This document shows, one piece after another, positions 35,933 to 45,941 of a stretch of DNA of 64,000 bases. The position numbers and the translations under genes were made by a program. Numbering within the stretch: position 1 is the stretch's first letter; each line of letters starts with the position of its first letter. Origin of the DNA: Clostridium rhizosphaerae (lineage in GTDB: Bacteria; Bacillota; Clostridia; Clostridiales; Clostridiaceae); assembly GCF_016765585.1 (NCBI RefSeq), contig NZ_JAESWC010000002.1:1116001-1180000 (forward strand), written 5' to 3'. The notes beneath the pieces are model-generated. The model saw nothing but the letters and a program-made list of their open reading frames with translations. It made no database searches and was not told the DNA's origin.

Positions 35933-37984
35933 ATGAAGTTTAAAACAATCAAAAGAAGACTAATTGTAACATTTCTTATCGTTATTCTACTGCCAATGTC
36001 TATAACTGCAATTCTTTCAAATACGATGTTATCAAGCACTCTCAAAACTTCTTACACAAATTCGGTTCAAAAGACAGTTCAAGGTGTAAATAATGTTATT
36101 GATGAAATGTATACAGGTTATGAGTCAAATCTAGCTCAGCTTGCAGAAAATCCAACATCTAAAGCTGCTCTAGATGCCGATAAAACTGATACTTTGAAAA
36201 AAGAATTAAATTCGGTTATTAAAGCTAATTCAAAAATATTAAATTCTTATATAGCAACTGCAAACGGTTCAATGTATATATATCCTGAAGCCAAGCTTCC
36301 AGAGGGCTATGACCCTAGAACAAAATCCTGGTATAAGAATTCTGTTTCCAACAGCTTAAAGCCCCTATGGCAGGATGCGTACTTTGATATTTCTACAGGA
36401 AGAATGGTTGTTACCGCTACCAAGGCTATAATTGATGATAAGGGAAGCGTTATTGGAGTTGCTGGTATTGATATAGATATATCCAACATAGCAAGCTTAT
36501 TTATAGATACTAAAATCGAAAATACTGGCGAAATAATGCTTCTTGATAAAACAGGTGTAGTAATTGCCTCTAAAAATAAAGACTTAACCTCTAAAAACTT
36601 AAATCCTGGCAGAGTTAATTCAAATGATGACACTAAGGATCAAAAAGTTGAAAATGGTTTTAAAAACGCTAGTGAAGTAGCTTGGATGAAACCACTTATG
36701 AGCGGTAAATCTCAGACTGTTCAATCAAACTTTGGCGGTAAAGATAGATATATATATTATACTGAAAACAATAAATCAGGATGGAAGCTTGTTGGTCTTT
36801 TAGATACCTCTGAAGTTAACTCAAAGATTATAAAAACTTTATCAACACTTATTGGTATATTCGTTTTATTTATAATAATTTCAATAATAATCGGTTACAG
36901 AGTGTCTAAAAATATAACAAATCCTATTCATCATTTAAGAGAAGCAATGGAAAAGGGTGAAGCCGGCGATCTTACAGTAATTACTAATGTAAAATCTCAA
37001 GATGAGCTAGGAGAACTTGGAACTAAATTTACGAATATGATAGGCAGTATGAAAAGTTTAGTTCATTCAGTGAAAACCTCTGCGGCACAGGTTGTTAACT
37101 TTTCGGAAGAGTTAAGCAAGCGCTCTGATGAAGTTACGACCTCTTCGGCTGAAATTGCAAGAGTTATAGATGAAATTTCACAAGGTACTATGCAGCAGGC
37201 TTCAGAAACAGAAAAAGCTTCACAAATTACAGCCGAATTCAATCAAAGCCTTTCTGAAATAGATCAATATAAAGAAGCAATAATAACAGAGAGTAAGGAT
37301 ATGGACAGCAATAATGAAAAAGCCGTTGCCTCAGTAAAAGATTTGAAACTTAAAAATATATCTACCATTGATGGAGTATCACAGATTTCAAACAGCATTG
37401 ATAATTTAGTTAAACAGACTGAAAATATTGGAGGCATATTAGAAACTATTCTTAATATAGCTTCACAAACAAATCTTTTAGCTCTTAATGCTGCTATAGA
37501 AGCTGCTAGAGCTGGCGAATCCGGAAAAGGCTTTGCTGTAGTTGCAGAAGAAGTTAGAAATCTTGCAGAACAATCATCTGACTCTGCTGAAAATATTAAA
37601 ACTATAATAACTAAAATTATTGAAACAACAAAATCAACTTCCTCTGATATGGATACTATTAAGAAAAACGTTGAAAATCAAAACAATGCAGTTTCTATCA
37701 CAGAAGAAAGCTTTGATAAGTTAAACAAATCTATAAAAGCAATTAGCCATACTATTTTGGCTATGAGTACAAATATAGAAGCAATGCTTGGAAAGAGCAG
37801 CGAGCTGACCTCAAATATTTATAACATATCTGCTATTTCACAGCAGTCTGCTGCTGCATCCGAAGAAGTTAATGCTAGCGTGTCTAATCAGCTTAATGAT
37901 ATGCAAAATGTTAAGGCTCAGGCTAATGAACTATATGAACTTGCACAAAATCTAGACACTCTTATAGAAAAATTTAAGATATAA
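35933..37984 (+). CDS. Methyl-accepting chemotaxis protein with Cache sensor
   Basis: A 683-residue transmembrane chemoreceptor. Helix 1 (about 10-32) is followed by a periplasm-side double-Cache domain (about 40-285; the [12 protein letters not shown] and GVAGIDIDI patterns are typical). Helix 2 (about 303-324), a HAMP linker (325-380) and the cytoplasmic signalling domain follow. Its hairpin tip reads [20 protein letters not shown], with [13 protein letters not shown] after it. Ligand unknown, amino acids or small acids being usual for dCache. The ATG follows GGGGGGAA. It forms a single-gene unit closed by the terminator at 37991-38026. Confidence 0.95.
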   Translation: MKFKTIKRRLIVTFLIVILLPMSITAILSNTMLSSTLKTSYTNSVQKTVQGVNNVIDEMYTGYESNLAQLAENPTSKAALDADKTDTLKKELNSVIKANSKILNSYIATANGSMYIYPEAKLPEGYDPRTKSWYKNSVSNSLKPLWQDAYFDISTGRMVVTATKAIIDDKGSVIGVAGIDIDISNIASLFIDTKIENTGEIMLLDKTGVVIASKNKDLTSKNLNPGRVNSNDDTKDQKVENGFKNASEVAWMKPLMSGKSQTVQSNFGGKDRYIYYTENNKSGWKLVGLLDTSEVNSKIIKTLSTLIGIFVLFIIISIIIGYRVSKNITNPIHHLREAMEKGEAGDLTVITNVKSQDELGELGTKFTNMIGSMKSLVHSVKTSAAQVVNFSEELSKRSDEVTTSSAEIARVIDEISQGTMQQASETEKASQITAEFNQSLSEIDQYKEAIITESKDMDSNNEKAVASVKDLKLKNISTIDGVSQISNSIDNLVKQTENIGGILETILNIASQTNLLALNAAIEAARAGESGKGFAVVAEEVRNLAEQSSDSAENIKTIITKIIETTKSTSSDMDTIKKNVENQNNAVSITEESFDKLNKSIKAISHTILAMSTNIEAMLGKSSELTSNIYNISAISQQSAAASEEVNASVSNQLNDMQNVKAQANELYELAQNLDTLIEKFKI

Positions 37985-37990
37985 ATATAT

Positions 37991-38026
37991 AAAAACAGAG
38001 CGATATTTACATGCCGCTCTGTTTTT
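37991..38026. terminator. Bidirectional terminator, chemoreceptor gene and sbcC
   Basis: 12-bp stem AAAAACAGAGCG (37991-38002) with 38015-38026, followed by ATTTTTA. It serves the two converging genes. Confidence 0.9.
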
Positions 38027-38035
38027 ATTTTTATA

Positions 38036-41000
38036 CTAGGTATACTCAATTTTAATCTTGCTTCCACCCAGTCCAGGAAGTGCAGGTTCAACAATAAGCT
38101 TGACAGGTACTCTGTTTTTAAGCTCTTCTACGTGACTTATAATCCCTACGCTAAGCCTATCACTATGCAGCCTTTCAAGAGAACTTATAACAATTTCTAA
38201 AAGTTCAGTATCAAGTGTTCCAAAACCTTCATCAAGGAAAAAGAATTCCAGTGGTGCACTTCCCTTTAGTTGAATTTGAGAAGATAAAGCTAAGGCTAAG
38301 GCTAGTGAGGTAAGGAAAGTTTCTCCACCTGAAAGAGTGCTGGTTGATCTTATAACTCCTCCATTAAAATCATCTCTCATAGTAAAATTTCCTGAAGAAT
38401 CTAGCTCTAGAGCATATCTTCCTCTTGTAATATCTTTAAGCCTTTTTGATGCTTCTAGAGCAATATATCTAAGCTGATTCATTGCTACGAATTCTACAAA
38501 TCTATTCCCCTGAACTAATTTATCTAAATCATCTAAAAGGCTTAATTTATGTTCAAGTTCCTTCTTTTGACTTAAAAGTTCTTTAAGTTCTTTAAGTTCA
38601 ATCTTCAGCTTTTCTATAATCTGCTCACATTTTGCAATTTCTTGAAGCTTTGTATCCAGCTTATTATATGTTTCAGTTCTTTCAGTCTGAAGATTATCCC
38701 ACATTTCCTGCTCAATAGAATTGCCTTCCAACTTATTTTCAATTCTAAGCATATTATTTTCTGTATTTTTTAGCTTGTCTTCATAACTTTTTATATAATT
38801 TTCAAGATTTAATACGTATTCTCCAGGCATCAAGCAATTTAAAACTTCTTCCTTGCTTATAAATTTATTTTCCTCTAATGACTGTTTAAATTGTTCATAC
38901 TGTTCGTCCAAAAGCTTATTAAGAGTCTTGCAGCTTTCCTCTAAACTTACTAATTTATTCTCCTCTTTTTGTTTTTCGTTTTTTATATTTTCAAGTTTAC
39001 CCTTTAAATTTTCCTCTAAGCTTCTAATCTCAGCTGTAATCTCTCTTACAACTTGAATATATTTCCTTGGCTCCTTATTTTCTGAAAGCCTATTAATTTC
39101 TTTTTTGTAGTCATCTACTACAGCTTTCTTTTCTTTTCCAATTTCAAGTATTTGTGCAATTTCAACATCTAGGACGCTTATTTGCTTATTAACTTTTTCT
39201 CTTTTTTCTTCTACACCTTCTAAAGAATTACGTAAAAGCTTTTCACTTTTTTGGAGAGTTAAAGTTTCTATCTCAAAGTTTTTAAGTTCCTGAAGCTTTT
39301 CTTTTATATTATCTGTTTTTAGTTCAGCCTTTAAATTAAAATATATCTCCTTTACATTTTCCAGCTGTTCTAACACTTTACTATACATATCTTCTATTTC
39401 TTTTAAAGCTGTTTCTTCTCCTTTAACAGCTTCACTTAACTTAGCCTCATTTTTTTCTATATTAGCTTTCAAATCCTTCAAATTTAATAAAACCTTGTCA
39501 GTAGAAACTTTTCTAATATTCCATGCTTCTATTTTATTCTTAAGCTCATTAAATTCCGTTTCAAAGAAGACCCTGCTTCTTTTCATTTCATCAATATCAA
39601 CATCAATAAGTTTTTCGTTAACTCTTTCAAATTGGGTTTCTATATATTCTTTATCTTTGTTAACAGCAACAAGTTTCATATCTAATTCTCTTACTTCTAA
39701 CTGAAGCTTATCCAATTTATTTATAAACTTTTCTACTAATTGCTTTTTATTCTCTAATCCTTCTATTTCTGTTTTTGTTGCCAATTTAGGATGATGTACT
39801 GAGCCGCAAACTGGACATGGTTCATCTTGATTAATTTTTTCTGCCAATATAAATGCTAAATTTGCTCTTTCATAGGTTTCTATTTCTTTCTGTATACTTT
39901 CAATAGAATTTTGCAAATATCTTATATTTTCATTTTTAGATTCAAATTCTTCTTCAAGTTTTTTCTTATGCTCTATAACAGGCTTAAGCTTATTATTTAA
40001 TTGTATTCTCTCATCAACATTTTTTAAAGCTTCATCTAAAGCTTTGCCTGTTTCCATTAATAAATTTTGTTTTTGAAGCAAGCTGCTGTTGTCTCCTGGA
40101 ACATTACTCTCTAATTCCTGCTTTTCCTTTTCAATTATGAAAAGTTCCTTCACTGCTTTTTCATGTTCTAGATTAATCTCTTCGTGACGTTTTTTTAAAC
40201 TTGTTATACTTTTTTGCTTATCCTCAAGTTTGAATTTTAATTCCTTTAGCTTTGCACCTAAGTCAAAATATTCATCTTCTTTGTAGGAAGCGCTTTGTAG
40301 TTTATCTCTATATTCCGGCTCTACTCTGATAGAATTCAATCTATTTAATTTATCTTCAATATTTTTCTGAAGTAAAAGCTTTTCTTCATTTATTTTTTCA
40401 AGATTTTCCTTAAGCTTTACCTGTTCGTCATGTCTTTTATAATAAACTGATAAAAGTTCATTCTTTTCTTTTTCTATCTTTTCAGTTTTATTTAAAAGTT
40501 CAATTGCTTGATTTAAGTTAGCTTCCTTTGTTATAAGCTCGGGTATTTCCTTATCTTTTCTTAAAACAATACTATTATAGTCCTTCTCTGTCACACTTAG
40601 CTTTAGCATAATATCCTCAAGAAGTTTCTTTAACTTCAATAGTTCTTCTTGATTTAACTTTATTTTTTCTTCGGTATTCTTTAAGTTGTCTATATATGGC
40701 CTAACTACCAAAGCATTTTTTGCTTTTATTAACTTTTCAGTTTTGTCTTTAATTTCTTCTTTTTGCTTCTCTAAGTTAACTCTCTCAACCTTATATTCTT
40801 CTAATTCTTTTTGAAGTTCCCAAACAGATTTAAATTTTTCATATTGCTCATCTAAAAATCTTTTTTCATTCCTTAATGCTTTTTCTTCTTGTAAAAGTAT
40901 TGTTAATTGATTTTTAGCTTCATCGAAGCTCTGCTCTGAAATATCCTTAAAGCCTTTTAATTCACCTGTTAGTAAATCCATAGCTTTGAGCTTTGAATTT

Positions 41001-41560
41001 CTTTCTTTTCTTATTTTATCCAATAGACTTTTACCATACTTCTCAAGCCCAAATATTCTTTCAAGCATATCTCTTCGTTCTTTACCCGTAAGCTTTAAAA
41101 ATTCGCTGAATTTTCCTTGGGGAAGAACTACAGAACGAGTAAAATCCTCACAAGTTAGTCCTACTATATTTTCCACTTCAGTTTGAACATCTCTGGTCGC
41201 TTCAGCTAATATAGTGTTATTATTTACATCTAAAAGTCTTGCCAAGGACGTCTTATACCTACCATGCTTGTCTCTTTTTACATTTCTATCAACTATATAT
41301 TGTTTTCTTTCACTACCTTGTCCAATTTCAAATTCATAAGTTATAGATAACTCATTACATTCAGTATTAATAAACTCATCAGACTCTCTTGCTATCTTTC
41401 CGTAAAGAGCTATAGTTATTGCATCTAATATTGTAGATTTGCCGCTGCCAGTTGGTCCAAATATGCCGAATAAGCCTTTCTCCGTAAGTCTTTCAAAATC
41501 TATTTCTTGTGAGTCTATAAAGCTATTCAAGCCTTTAATTTTAAGTTTTTTAGGCTTCAC
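38036..41560 (-). CDS. sbcC: Exonuclease subunit SbcC
   Basis: A 1174-residue SMC/Rad50-type ATPase that with SbcD opens and degrades hairpin and cruciform DNA and blocked ends. Walker A is GPTGSGKSTIL. Two very long coiled coils flank the zinc hook EPCPVCGSVHHP (near residue 580). The C-terminal half-site carries the signature STLSGGETFLTSLALAL and Walker B FFLDEGFGTLD. GTG 41560 has a GGAGGGGG site, and the gene overlaps sbcD by 11 bp. Its substrate class matters here because long palindromes (repeats A and B) exist in this genome. Confidence 0.96.
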   Translation of the reverse strand: MKPKKLKIKGLNSFIDSQEIDFERLTEKGLFGIFGPTGSGKSTILDAITIALYGKIARESDEFINTECNELSITYEFEIGQGSERKQYIVDRNVKRDKHGRYKTSLARLLDVNNNTILAEATRDVQTEVENIVGLTCEDFTRSVVLPQGKFSEFLKLTGKERRDMLERIFGLEKYGKSLLDKIRKERNSKLKAMDLLTGELKGFKDISEQSFDEAKNQLTILLQEEKALRNEKRFLDEQYEKFKSVWELQKELEEYKVERVNLEKQKEEIKDKTEKLIKAKNALVVRPYIDNLKNTEEKIKLNQEELLKLKKLLEDIMLKLSVTEKDYNSIVLRKDKEIPELITKEANLNQAIELLNKTEKIEKEKNELLSVYYKRHDEQVKLKENLEKINEEKLLLQKNIEDKLNRLNSIRVEPEYRDKLQSASYKEDEYFDLGAKLKELKFKLEDKQKSITSLKKRHEEINLEHEKAVKELFIIEKEKQELESNVPGDNSSLLQKQNLLMETGKALDEALKNVDERIQLNNKLKPVIEHKKKLEEEFESKNENIRYLQNSIESIQKEIETYERANLAFILAEKINQDEPCPVCGSVHHPKLATKTEIEGLENKKQLVEKFINKLDKLQLEVRELDMKLVAVNKDKEYIETQFERVNEKLIDVDIDEMKRSRVFFETEFNELKNKIEAWNIRKVSTDKVLLNLKDLKANIEKNEAKLSEAVKGEETALKEIEDMYSKVLEQLENVKEIYFNLKAELKTDNIKEKLQELKNFEIETLTLQKSEKLLRNSLEGVEEKREKVNKQISVLDVEIAQILEIGKEKKAVVDDYKKEINRLSENKEPRKYIQVVREITAEIRSLEENLKGKLENIKNEKQKEENKLVSLEESCKTLNKLLDEQYEQFKQSLEENKFISKEEVLNCLMPGEYVLNLENYIKSYEDKLKNTENNMLRIENKLEGNSIEQEMWDNLQTERTETYNKLDTKLQEIAKCEQIIEKLKIELKELKELLSQKKELEHKLSLLDDLDKLVQGNRFVEFVAMNQLRYIALEASKRLKDITRGRYALELDSSGNFTMRDDFNGGVIRSTSTLSGGETFLTSLALALALSSQIQLKGSAPLEFFFLDEGFGTLDTELLEIVISSLERLHSDRLSVGIISHVEELKNRVPVKLIVEPALPGLGGSKIKIEYT

Positions 41561-42770
41561 TTGCGTCCCCCTCCTCTTCCTGCGCTATTCTTAAAAACAA
41601 ATCCATAATCTCGCTGCTAGGCTCTACTTTTCTTTCTTTTAAATAAAACTCCTTAAACATATCAGACATACTTTTTTCACTTAAAGTTTCATAATCAAAA
41701 GCAACCTCATCTTGTCCATCTATTATAGGTAAAATCTCTATAATATCCTTTTTTAGTTCCTTCATAAGCTTAATGTTTTCCTGGGTAATAAATTTATCAG
41801 TTTTTATTTCCATGTAAACCCAAACATTTTTTTCACTATTTTCTCTGCATTTTTCAACTGCGGCTTCAACACTTTGGCATTTCCAGATTTCGATAGGCTT
41901 ATGGTTTTTAAAGAAAAGCTGTTGTATTTGTGCTTTTTCTCCCGCTCTTAAATCTACTATGTATCCACACTTAGAATAATTTATTTCGCTTTTGCTGTAT
42001 TGAAGTGGTGACCCAGCATAATAAGCATCTACATCTGCCCCGTAAACTCTTTGTGGTCTATGCAGATGACCTAATGCAATGTACTGTGCCTTCTTAGGAA
42101 GCGCTTGAGCATCAACTGTTAAGCTTCCACCAAGTTGAATTGGTCTTTCCGAGTCACTGCTTTCACCACCAGCTACAAAAATATGTGAAACAGCTAAGTT
42201 AATTGTATCTTCTCTATATCTTTCTGATAATCTATTGAATATTTCTCCTACCCTTTCAGAATAGCTTTTTCTTCGCTCTGTTTCCTCCAGTTCCTCTGAT
42301 AATATTTCATTTAATCTTTTTTCACTAGGATAAGGAAGAGTTATAATCACAGCTCTCTCCTTATTTATTTCTATTTCAACAAAGCCTTCTCCAGCTTCAA
42401 CTATTTCAAAGTTCCCAAATTTACCAGTAAGTGCACAGCTTTTAGGAGTTCCTAGCATAATTACTCCATGTTCATAGGCAAGTGGACTTGCTGCTACTAG
42501 TCTTTCAGGATTGTCATGATTTCCTGCAATAACTAATACAGCTCTTTTACCTCCGCCTGAAATCCTCTTTAATGCATTATAAAATAAGTTTTCTGCTCTT
42601 GCAGGAGGATTGCCATTATCATATACATCTCCTGCTATTATTACTAAATCTATATTATTTTCTTCAACCTTTTCAATAAGCTCTTCAATAAAAAGTACCT
42701 GCTCCTCCAGTCTGCTGAATCCTTCTAATGTTTTTCCTAAATGCCAGTCTGAAGTATGAAGTATTCTCAT
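41550..42770 (-). CDS. sbcD: Exonuclease subunit SbcD
   Basis: A 406-residue Mre11-type metallophosphoesterase, the nuclease partner of SbcC. The five metal motifs are visible: LHTSDWHLGK, AGDVYDNGNPP, IAGNHDNPERL, SHIFVAGGES and GHLHRPQRV. The C-terminal capping region (about 280-406) is complete. ATG 42770 has an AAAGGGAGTG site. The 11-bp overlap with sbcC indicates coupled translation. Confidence 0.96.
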   Translation of the reverse strand: MRILHTSDWHLGKTLEGFSRLEEQVLFIEELIEKVEENNIDLVIIAGDVYDNGNPPARAENLFYNALKRISGGGKRAVLVIAGNHDNPERLVAASPLAYEHGVIMLGTPKSCALTGKFGNFEIVEAGEGFVEIEINKERAVIITLPYPSEKRLNEILSEELEETERRKSYSERVGEIFNRLSERYREDTINLAVSHIFVAGGESSDSERPIQLGGSLTVDAQALPKKAQYIALGHLHRPQRVYGADVDAYYAGSPLQYSKSEINYSKCGYIVDLRAGEKAQIQQLFFKNHKPIEIWKCQSVEAAVEKCRENSEKNVWVYMEIKTDKFITQENIKLMKELKKDIIEILPIIDGQDEVAFDYETLSEKSMSDMFKEFYLKERKVEPSSEIMDLFLRIAQEEEGDASEA

Positions 42771-42877
42771 TTAGTTCACTCCCTTTAATTTTAAGTTTCC
42801 ACAGATTATACGTTCGCTATTTCTATCATAAATCCTTTTTAAAATTAAAGGAAGTACTATATTTTTACCAGTTAAGT

Positions 42878-44719
42878 TTAATCTTCATTTAAATGATAAG
42901 GATAGGTTGAAATCACCACATTTTTATTTCTTAATAAGGTTTCTCTTATAAAGAAACTTGTATGATTATGAAGTATTTCTCCCCACCATTCATGCACCAC
43001 AAACTCTGGAACCACTACAGTAATTCTTTCCTGTTCTCCTGCTGCATTTATAATTTCACTTATAGAATTTAAAAGCGGCGTGACTACTGCTCTATAAGGT
43101 GAATATTTAGCAACAAGAACTATATCTGTATTTAATTCCTTCCACCTTGTTTTAAGCTTATCTAAACTTTTTTTACTTGGAGAAATATTTATAGCTATAA
43201 CAGTATCCGTAATACTTCTGGCGTACTGCAGTGCACTTAAAGATGCTTTATTCAAACTTGAAATAGGAACAATCATAACGTGACTGAATTTCTTATCTAT
43301 CTCCGACTTTGAAAGATCTTCTGTATCTACTCTAAGCTGATCGGCAACTTTTATGTAATGTCTTCTTGTAGATGACATGCCATATACTATAATTGGTATT
43401 AGTATAGCTACAATCCAAGCACCTTCTGTAAACTTTTCAAAAACAATTATTACAGTAGTTATAATTGTAATTACAACTCCAAACCCATTAATAAAAGCTC
43501 TTTTTTTCCAGCCGCTTTCTTTGCTTTTTCTCCAATGTATTACCATTCCTGTTTGTGCAAGAGTAAAGGAAAGAAAAACTCCAACTGAATATAATGGTAT
43601 TAATCTATGAGTTGTTGCATTAAAAATAATAACAAGAATGCCTGCTACTATTGATAAAGCTACTATTCCTGTGGAAAAACTTAAACGTCTTCCTCTTATG
43701 GTAAACTGTCTTGGTGCAAAACCATCTTTTCCTACAACATACATAAGCATTGGAAAACCTGTAAAGGCAGTGTTACAAGCCATTATTAAAATAACTGCTG
43801 TAGTTATTTGGATAACATAAAACATAAAACCTTTACCAAACACACCATAGGCTATCTGTGCTACTACAGTTGGATATCCTACAGGAATAGCATGATAAAA
43901 TCTTGCAAGTATTGAAGTCCCGCCAAATATAAAAAGAATCAATGTAGATAATAGTATCATAACTAATTTTGCATTTCTTTGGCTTGGTTCTTTAAAATTG
44001 GGCACAGAGTTACTTACTGCTTCCAGTCCTGTCAAAGCAGAACAACCTGAAGAAAAGGCTCTAAGTATTAAGAATATGCTTAATTCACCAGTAAGTTTTA
44101 CCTGCTGCTGAACCATTGGAGGAGGAGCTCCATATAAGGAAACTCTAATAAGACCATATATAATCATAAAAATCATACTTATCATAAATAGATAAGTTGG
44201 TATACTGAAAATCTTAGAGGATTCACTTATTCCCCTTAAGTTTAAAATTGTTAATATAGTTATAAGACATACAACTAATAAAACTTTGTGAGTATTTAAT
44301 TGCGGAAATGCAGATATAATGGCAGCCACACCAGCACTGGCGCTAACAGCAACAGTTAGTATGTAGTCTATCAATAAAGCTGCTGCTGCAATAAGTCCAG
44401 CTTTTACTCCTATATTTTCTTTAGCAACTATATAAGCCCCTCCGCCTTGCGGATAAGCTCTTATAATTTGCAAATATGAAACTGTAAGTATAAATAAAAG
44501 CCCAATAATAGCTAAAGACACCCATCCAAGCCAAGTATAAGCCATTAATCCAATACCTGCTATTAATACTATTAATATTTCTTCTGCTGCATAAGCTACA
44601 GATGAAATGGCGTCACTTGCCATTATAGCAAGCCCAAAGGGCACATTATACTTCTCATGGCCTGTTTGTTCATTAGCAAGCGGCTCACCAGTTATTACAT
44701 CTAAAAACTCCTTAATCAT
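42878..44719 (-). CDS. APC-superfamily permease, KimA (YdaO)-like potassium importer
   Basis: A 613-residue transporter with about 12 membrane helices (residues 25-445) and a soluble UspA-like C-terminal domain (about 470-613; HVMIVPISSLNKASLSAL). The N-terminal ITGEPLANEQTGHEKYN and MASDAISSVAYAAEEIL are like KimA/YdaO, a high-affinity K+ importer controlled by c-di-AMP in Bacillus. I use ATG 44719 after AAAGGGGG; upstream in-frame codons have no site. The 93 bp to the HMA gene leave no room for a c-di-AMP riboswitch, so RNA-level control by that signal is unlikely here. An amino acid substrate cannot be excluded. Confidence 0.85.
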   Translation of the reverse strand: MIKEFLDVITGEPLANEQTGHEKYNVPFGLAIMASDAISSVAYAAEEILIVLIAGIGLMAYTWLGWVSLAIIGLLFILTVSYLQIIRAYPQGGGAYIVAKENIGVKAGLIAAAALLIDYILTVAVSASAGVAAIISAFPQLNTHKVLLVVCLITILTILNLRGISESSKIFSIPTYLFMISMIFMIIYGLIRVSLYGAPPPMVQQQVKLTGELSIFLILRAFSSGCSALTGLEAVSNSVPNFKEPSQRNAKLVMILLSTLILFIFGGTSILARFYHAIPVGYPTVVAQIAYGVFGKGFMFYVIQITTAVILIMACNTAFTGFPMLMYVVGKDGFAPRQFTIRGRRLSFSTGIVALSIVAGILVIIFNATTHRLIPLYSVGVFLSFTLAQTGMVIHWRKSKESGWKKRAFINGFGVVITIITTVIIVFEKFTEGAWIVAILIPIIVYGMSSTRRHYIKVADQLRVDTEDLSKSEIDKKFSHVMIVPISSLNKASLSALQYARSITDTVIAINISPSKKSLDKLKTRWKELNTDIVLVAKYSPYRAVVTPLLNSISEIINAAGEQERITVVVPEFVVHEWWGEILHNHTSFFIRETLLRNKNVVISTYPYHLNED

Positions 44720-44767
44720 AATTTTAACCCCCTTTACTAGGATTCTCATTTTCATTAATTAATTGGC

Positions 44768-44795
44768 AAAACTCCACAATTTTATGTGGAGCTTT
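44768..44795 (-). terminator. Terminator of the HMA-like gene
   Basis: 7-bp stem CTCCACA/TGTGGAG (44772-44778 with 44785-44791), TTTTG after it on the minus strand; it separates the HMA-like gene from the permease. Confidence 0.7.
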
Positions 44796-44812
44796 AATTT
44801 AATATTAATTTA

Positions 44813-45019
44813 TTATCCTTCTACTATATATCCTGTATGCTCAATACAATTTTTTATTGAATTTGAATCAGCTGGCTCATTATATTGAACTTCAACAGTC
44901 CCTCTAGCCAAATCTACTGCTACTTCTTGTACCCCTTTAATCTTATCAAGCGCATTTAATATTTGAGCCTTGCTTTTTCTGCTTGCCATTCCTGAAACAT
45001 TATAATGAACTGTATCCAT
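44813..45019 (-). CDS. HMA-fold protein lacking the metal-binding cysteines
   Basis: 68 residues with the complete beta-alpha-beta-beta-alpha-beta pattern of copper chaperones (VHYNVSGM, then IKGVQEVAVDLARGTVEVQY). At the loop where GMxCxxC should stand it reads GMASRKSK, so both metal cysteines are gone; a single Cys is near the end (IKNCIEH). It therefore cannot bind copper in the usual way. Such cysteine-free HMA-like proteins recur in clostridia, with unknown role. ATG 45019 has an AGGAG site immediately after a hairpin (45033-45078). Confidence 0.85.
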   Translation of the reverse strand: MDTVHYNVSGMASRKSKAQILNALDKIKGVQEVAVDLARGTVEVQYNEPADSNSIKNCIEHTGYIVEG

Positions 45020-45032
45020 ATATAAAAACTCC

Positions 45033-45078
45033 TTTCACTTCATGCTAATTAATTAATCAGTAATAGTATGAAGTGAAA
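45033..45078 (-). promoter_or_regulatory. Hairpin directly before the ribosome site of the HMA-like gene
   Basis: Perfect 11-bp inverted repeat TTTCACTTCAT/ATGAAGTGAAA (45033-45043 with 45068-45078). On the minus strand it ends one base before GGAG, followed by TTTTTAT. It could be the terminator of the upstream gene or a structure controlling translation. Confidence 0.55.
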
Positions 45079-45087
45079 ACAGCTTTT

Positions 45088-45819
45088 TTATCCTTTATGA
45101 TAAAAAACCTGTTTTAAATAATCTGTATTATATCCGCTAAAACTTAACAATAATTGTGAAGGAGCATAAAAGAGCCATATCAAAAATCCAGTTAAAAACT
45201 TAAGTTGTATGTTTTCTAAAATATTAAATAATCCTACATTTAAATCACACATAAAAAATAGAAGCATGCCAATTTCTATAAATACTGCACTGCATAAATG
45301 ATATAAACCACTTTTTGTTATAGTTAATGAACAATATAAGCTTGAAATAAGAAGTGATGCATATATCAGAGAAATTCTTAAAAGCTGTCCTTCTATATTG
45401 TTTATATTAATAGTTGTACTTAGAACAATTCCTATGCTCACAGCAAATATTAAAAACATTAAATTCATAAATCTATTTTTTTTCTTTAATGTATGCCTGA
45501 TTATATATATTATTTGTACAAAACAAAAACATAAAATTCCTAGTTTATAATCACTAACGATTAAAAGATAATAATCAGCTATCAGTGTAAAAAGTCTTGC
45601 AGCATTAACTAAAATGCTATCTGCTTTTCCATAACCTTCTTTACCTATTAATAATGTTAAAATAAAGCAAAGAACTATAATGAAATATTTTAAGTAGATT
45701 GTAAAGTTATTTTCTAAATTTTTGCTAGATAAGTCTATATATAAAAACACTGAATAAATACCTACAATCAAATACGTAATGTATCTGATTAATAACTTTT
45801 TACTTATGATTTCATTCAT
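45088..45819 (-). CDS. Hypothetical multi-pass membrane protein
   Basis: 243 residues with about eight hydrophobic helices and short polar links. It is not firmly recognised. The layout and the segments IADYYLLI...GILCFCFVQIIYIIRH and FLIWLFYAPSQLLLSFS recall YhhN/TMEM86 lysoplasmalogenases, but the conserved Asp/Lys pattern is not clean, so this is only a lead. Clostridia do make plasmalogens, which would fit. I use ATG 45819, after GGGGATGA; earlier in-frame ATGs overlap the site. It diverges from the radical SAM gene. Confidence 0.75.
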   Translation of the reverse strand: MNEIISKKLLIRYITYLIVGIYSVFLYIDLSSKNLENNFTIYLKYFIIVLCFILTLLIGKEGYGKADSILVNAARLFTLIADYYLLIVSDYKLGILCFCFVQIIYIIRHTLKKKNRFMNLMFLIFAVSIGIVLSTTININNIEGQLLRISLIYASLLISSLYCSLTITKSGLYHLCSAVFIEIGMLLFFMCDLNVGLFNILENIQLKFLTGFLIWLFYAPSQLLLSFSGYNTDYLKQVFYHKG

Positions 45820-45941
45820 TACTATCATCCCCGGCCACATATATTTAACTTTGTTGTAATAGTATTCCTTTCACTTTTAAATTATACTCTGTTATAATTA
45901 AATGGCCGCATATTTATAATAATTTTGATAGTGAGGAATTT

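Noticed and set aside
44720-44812. c-di-AMP riboswitch ahead of the KimA-like permease
   Set aside because: Only 93 bp are available and they hold a simple terminator; none of the conserved riboswitch text was seen.
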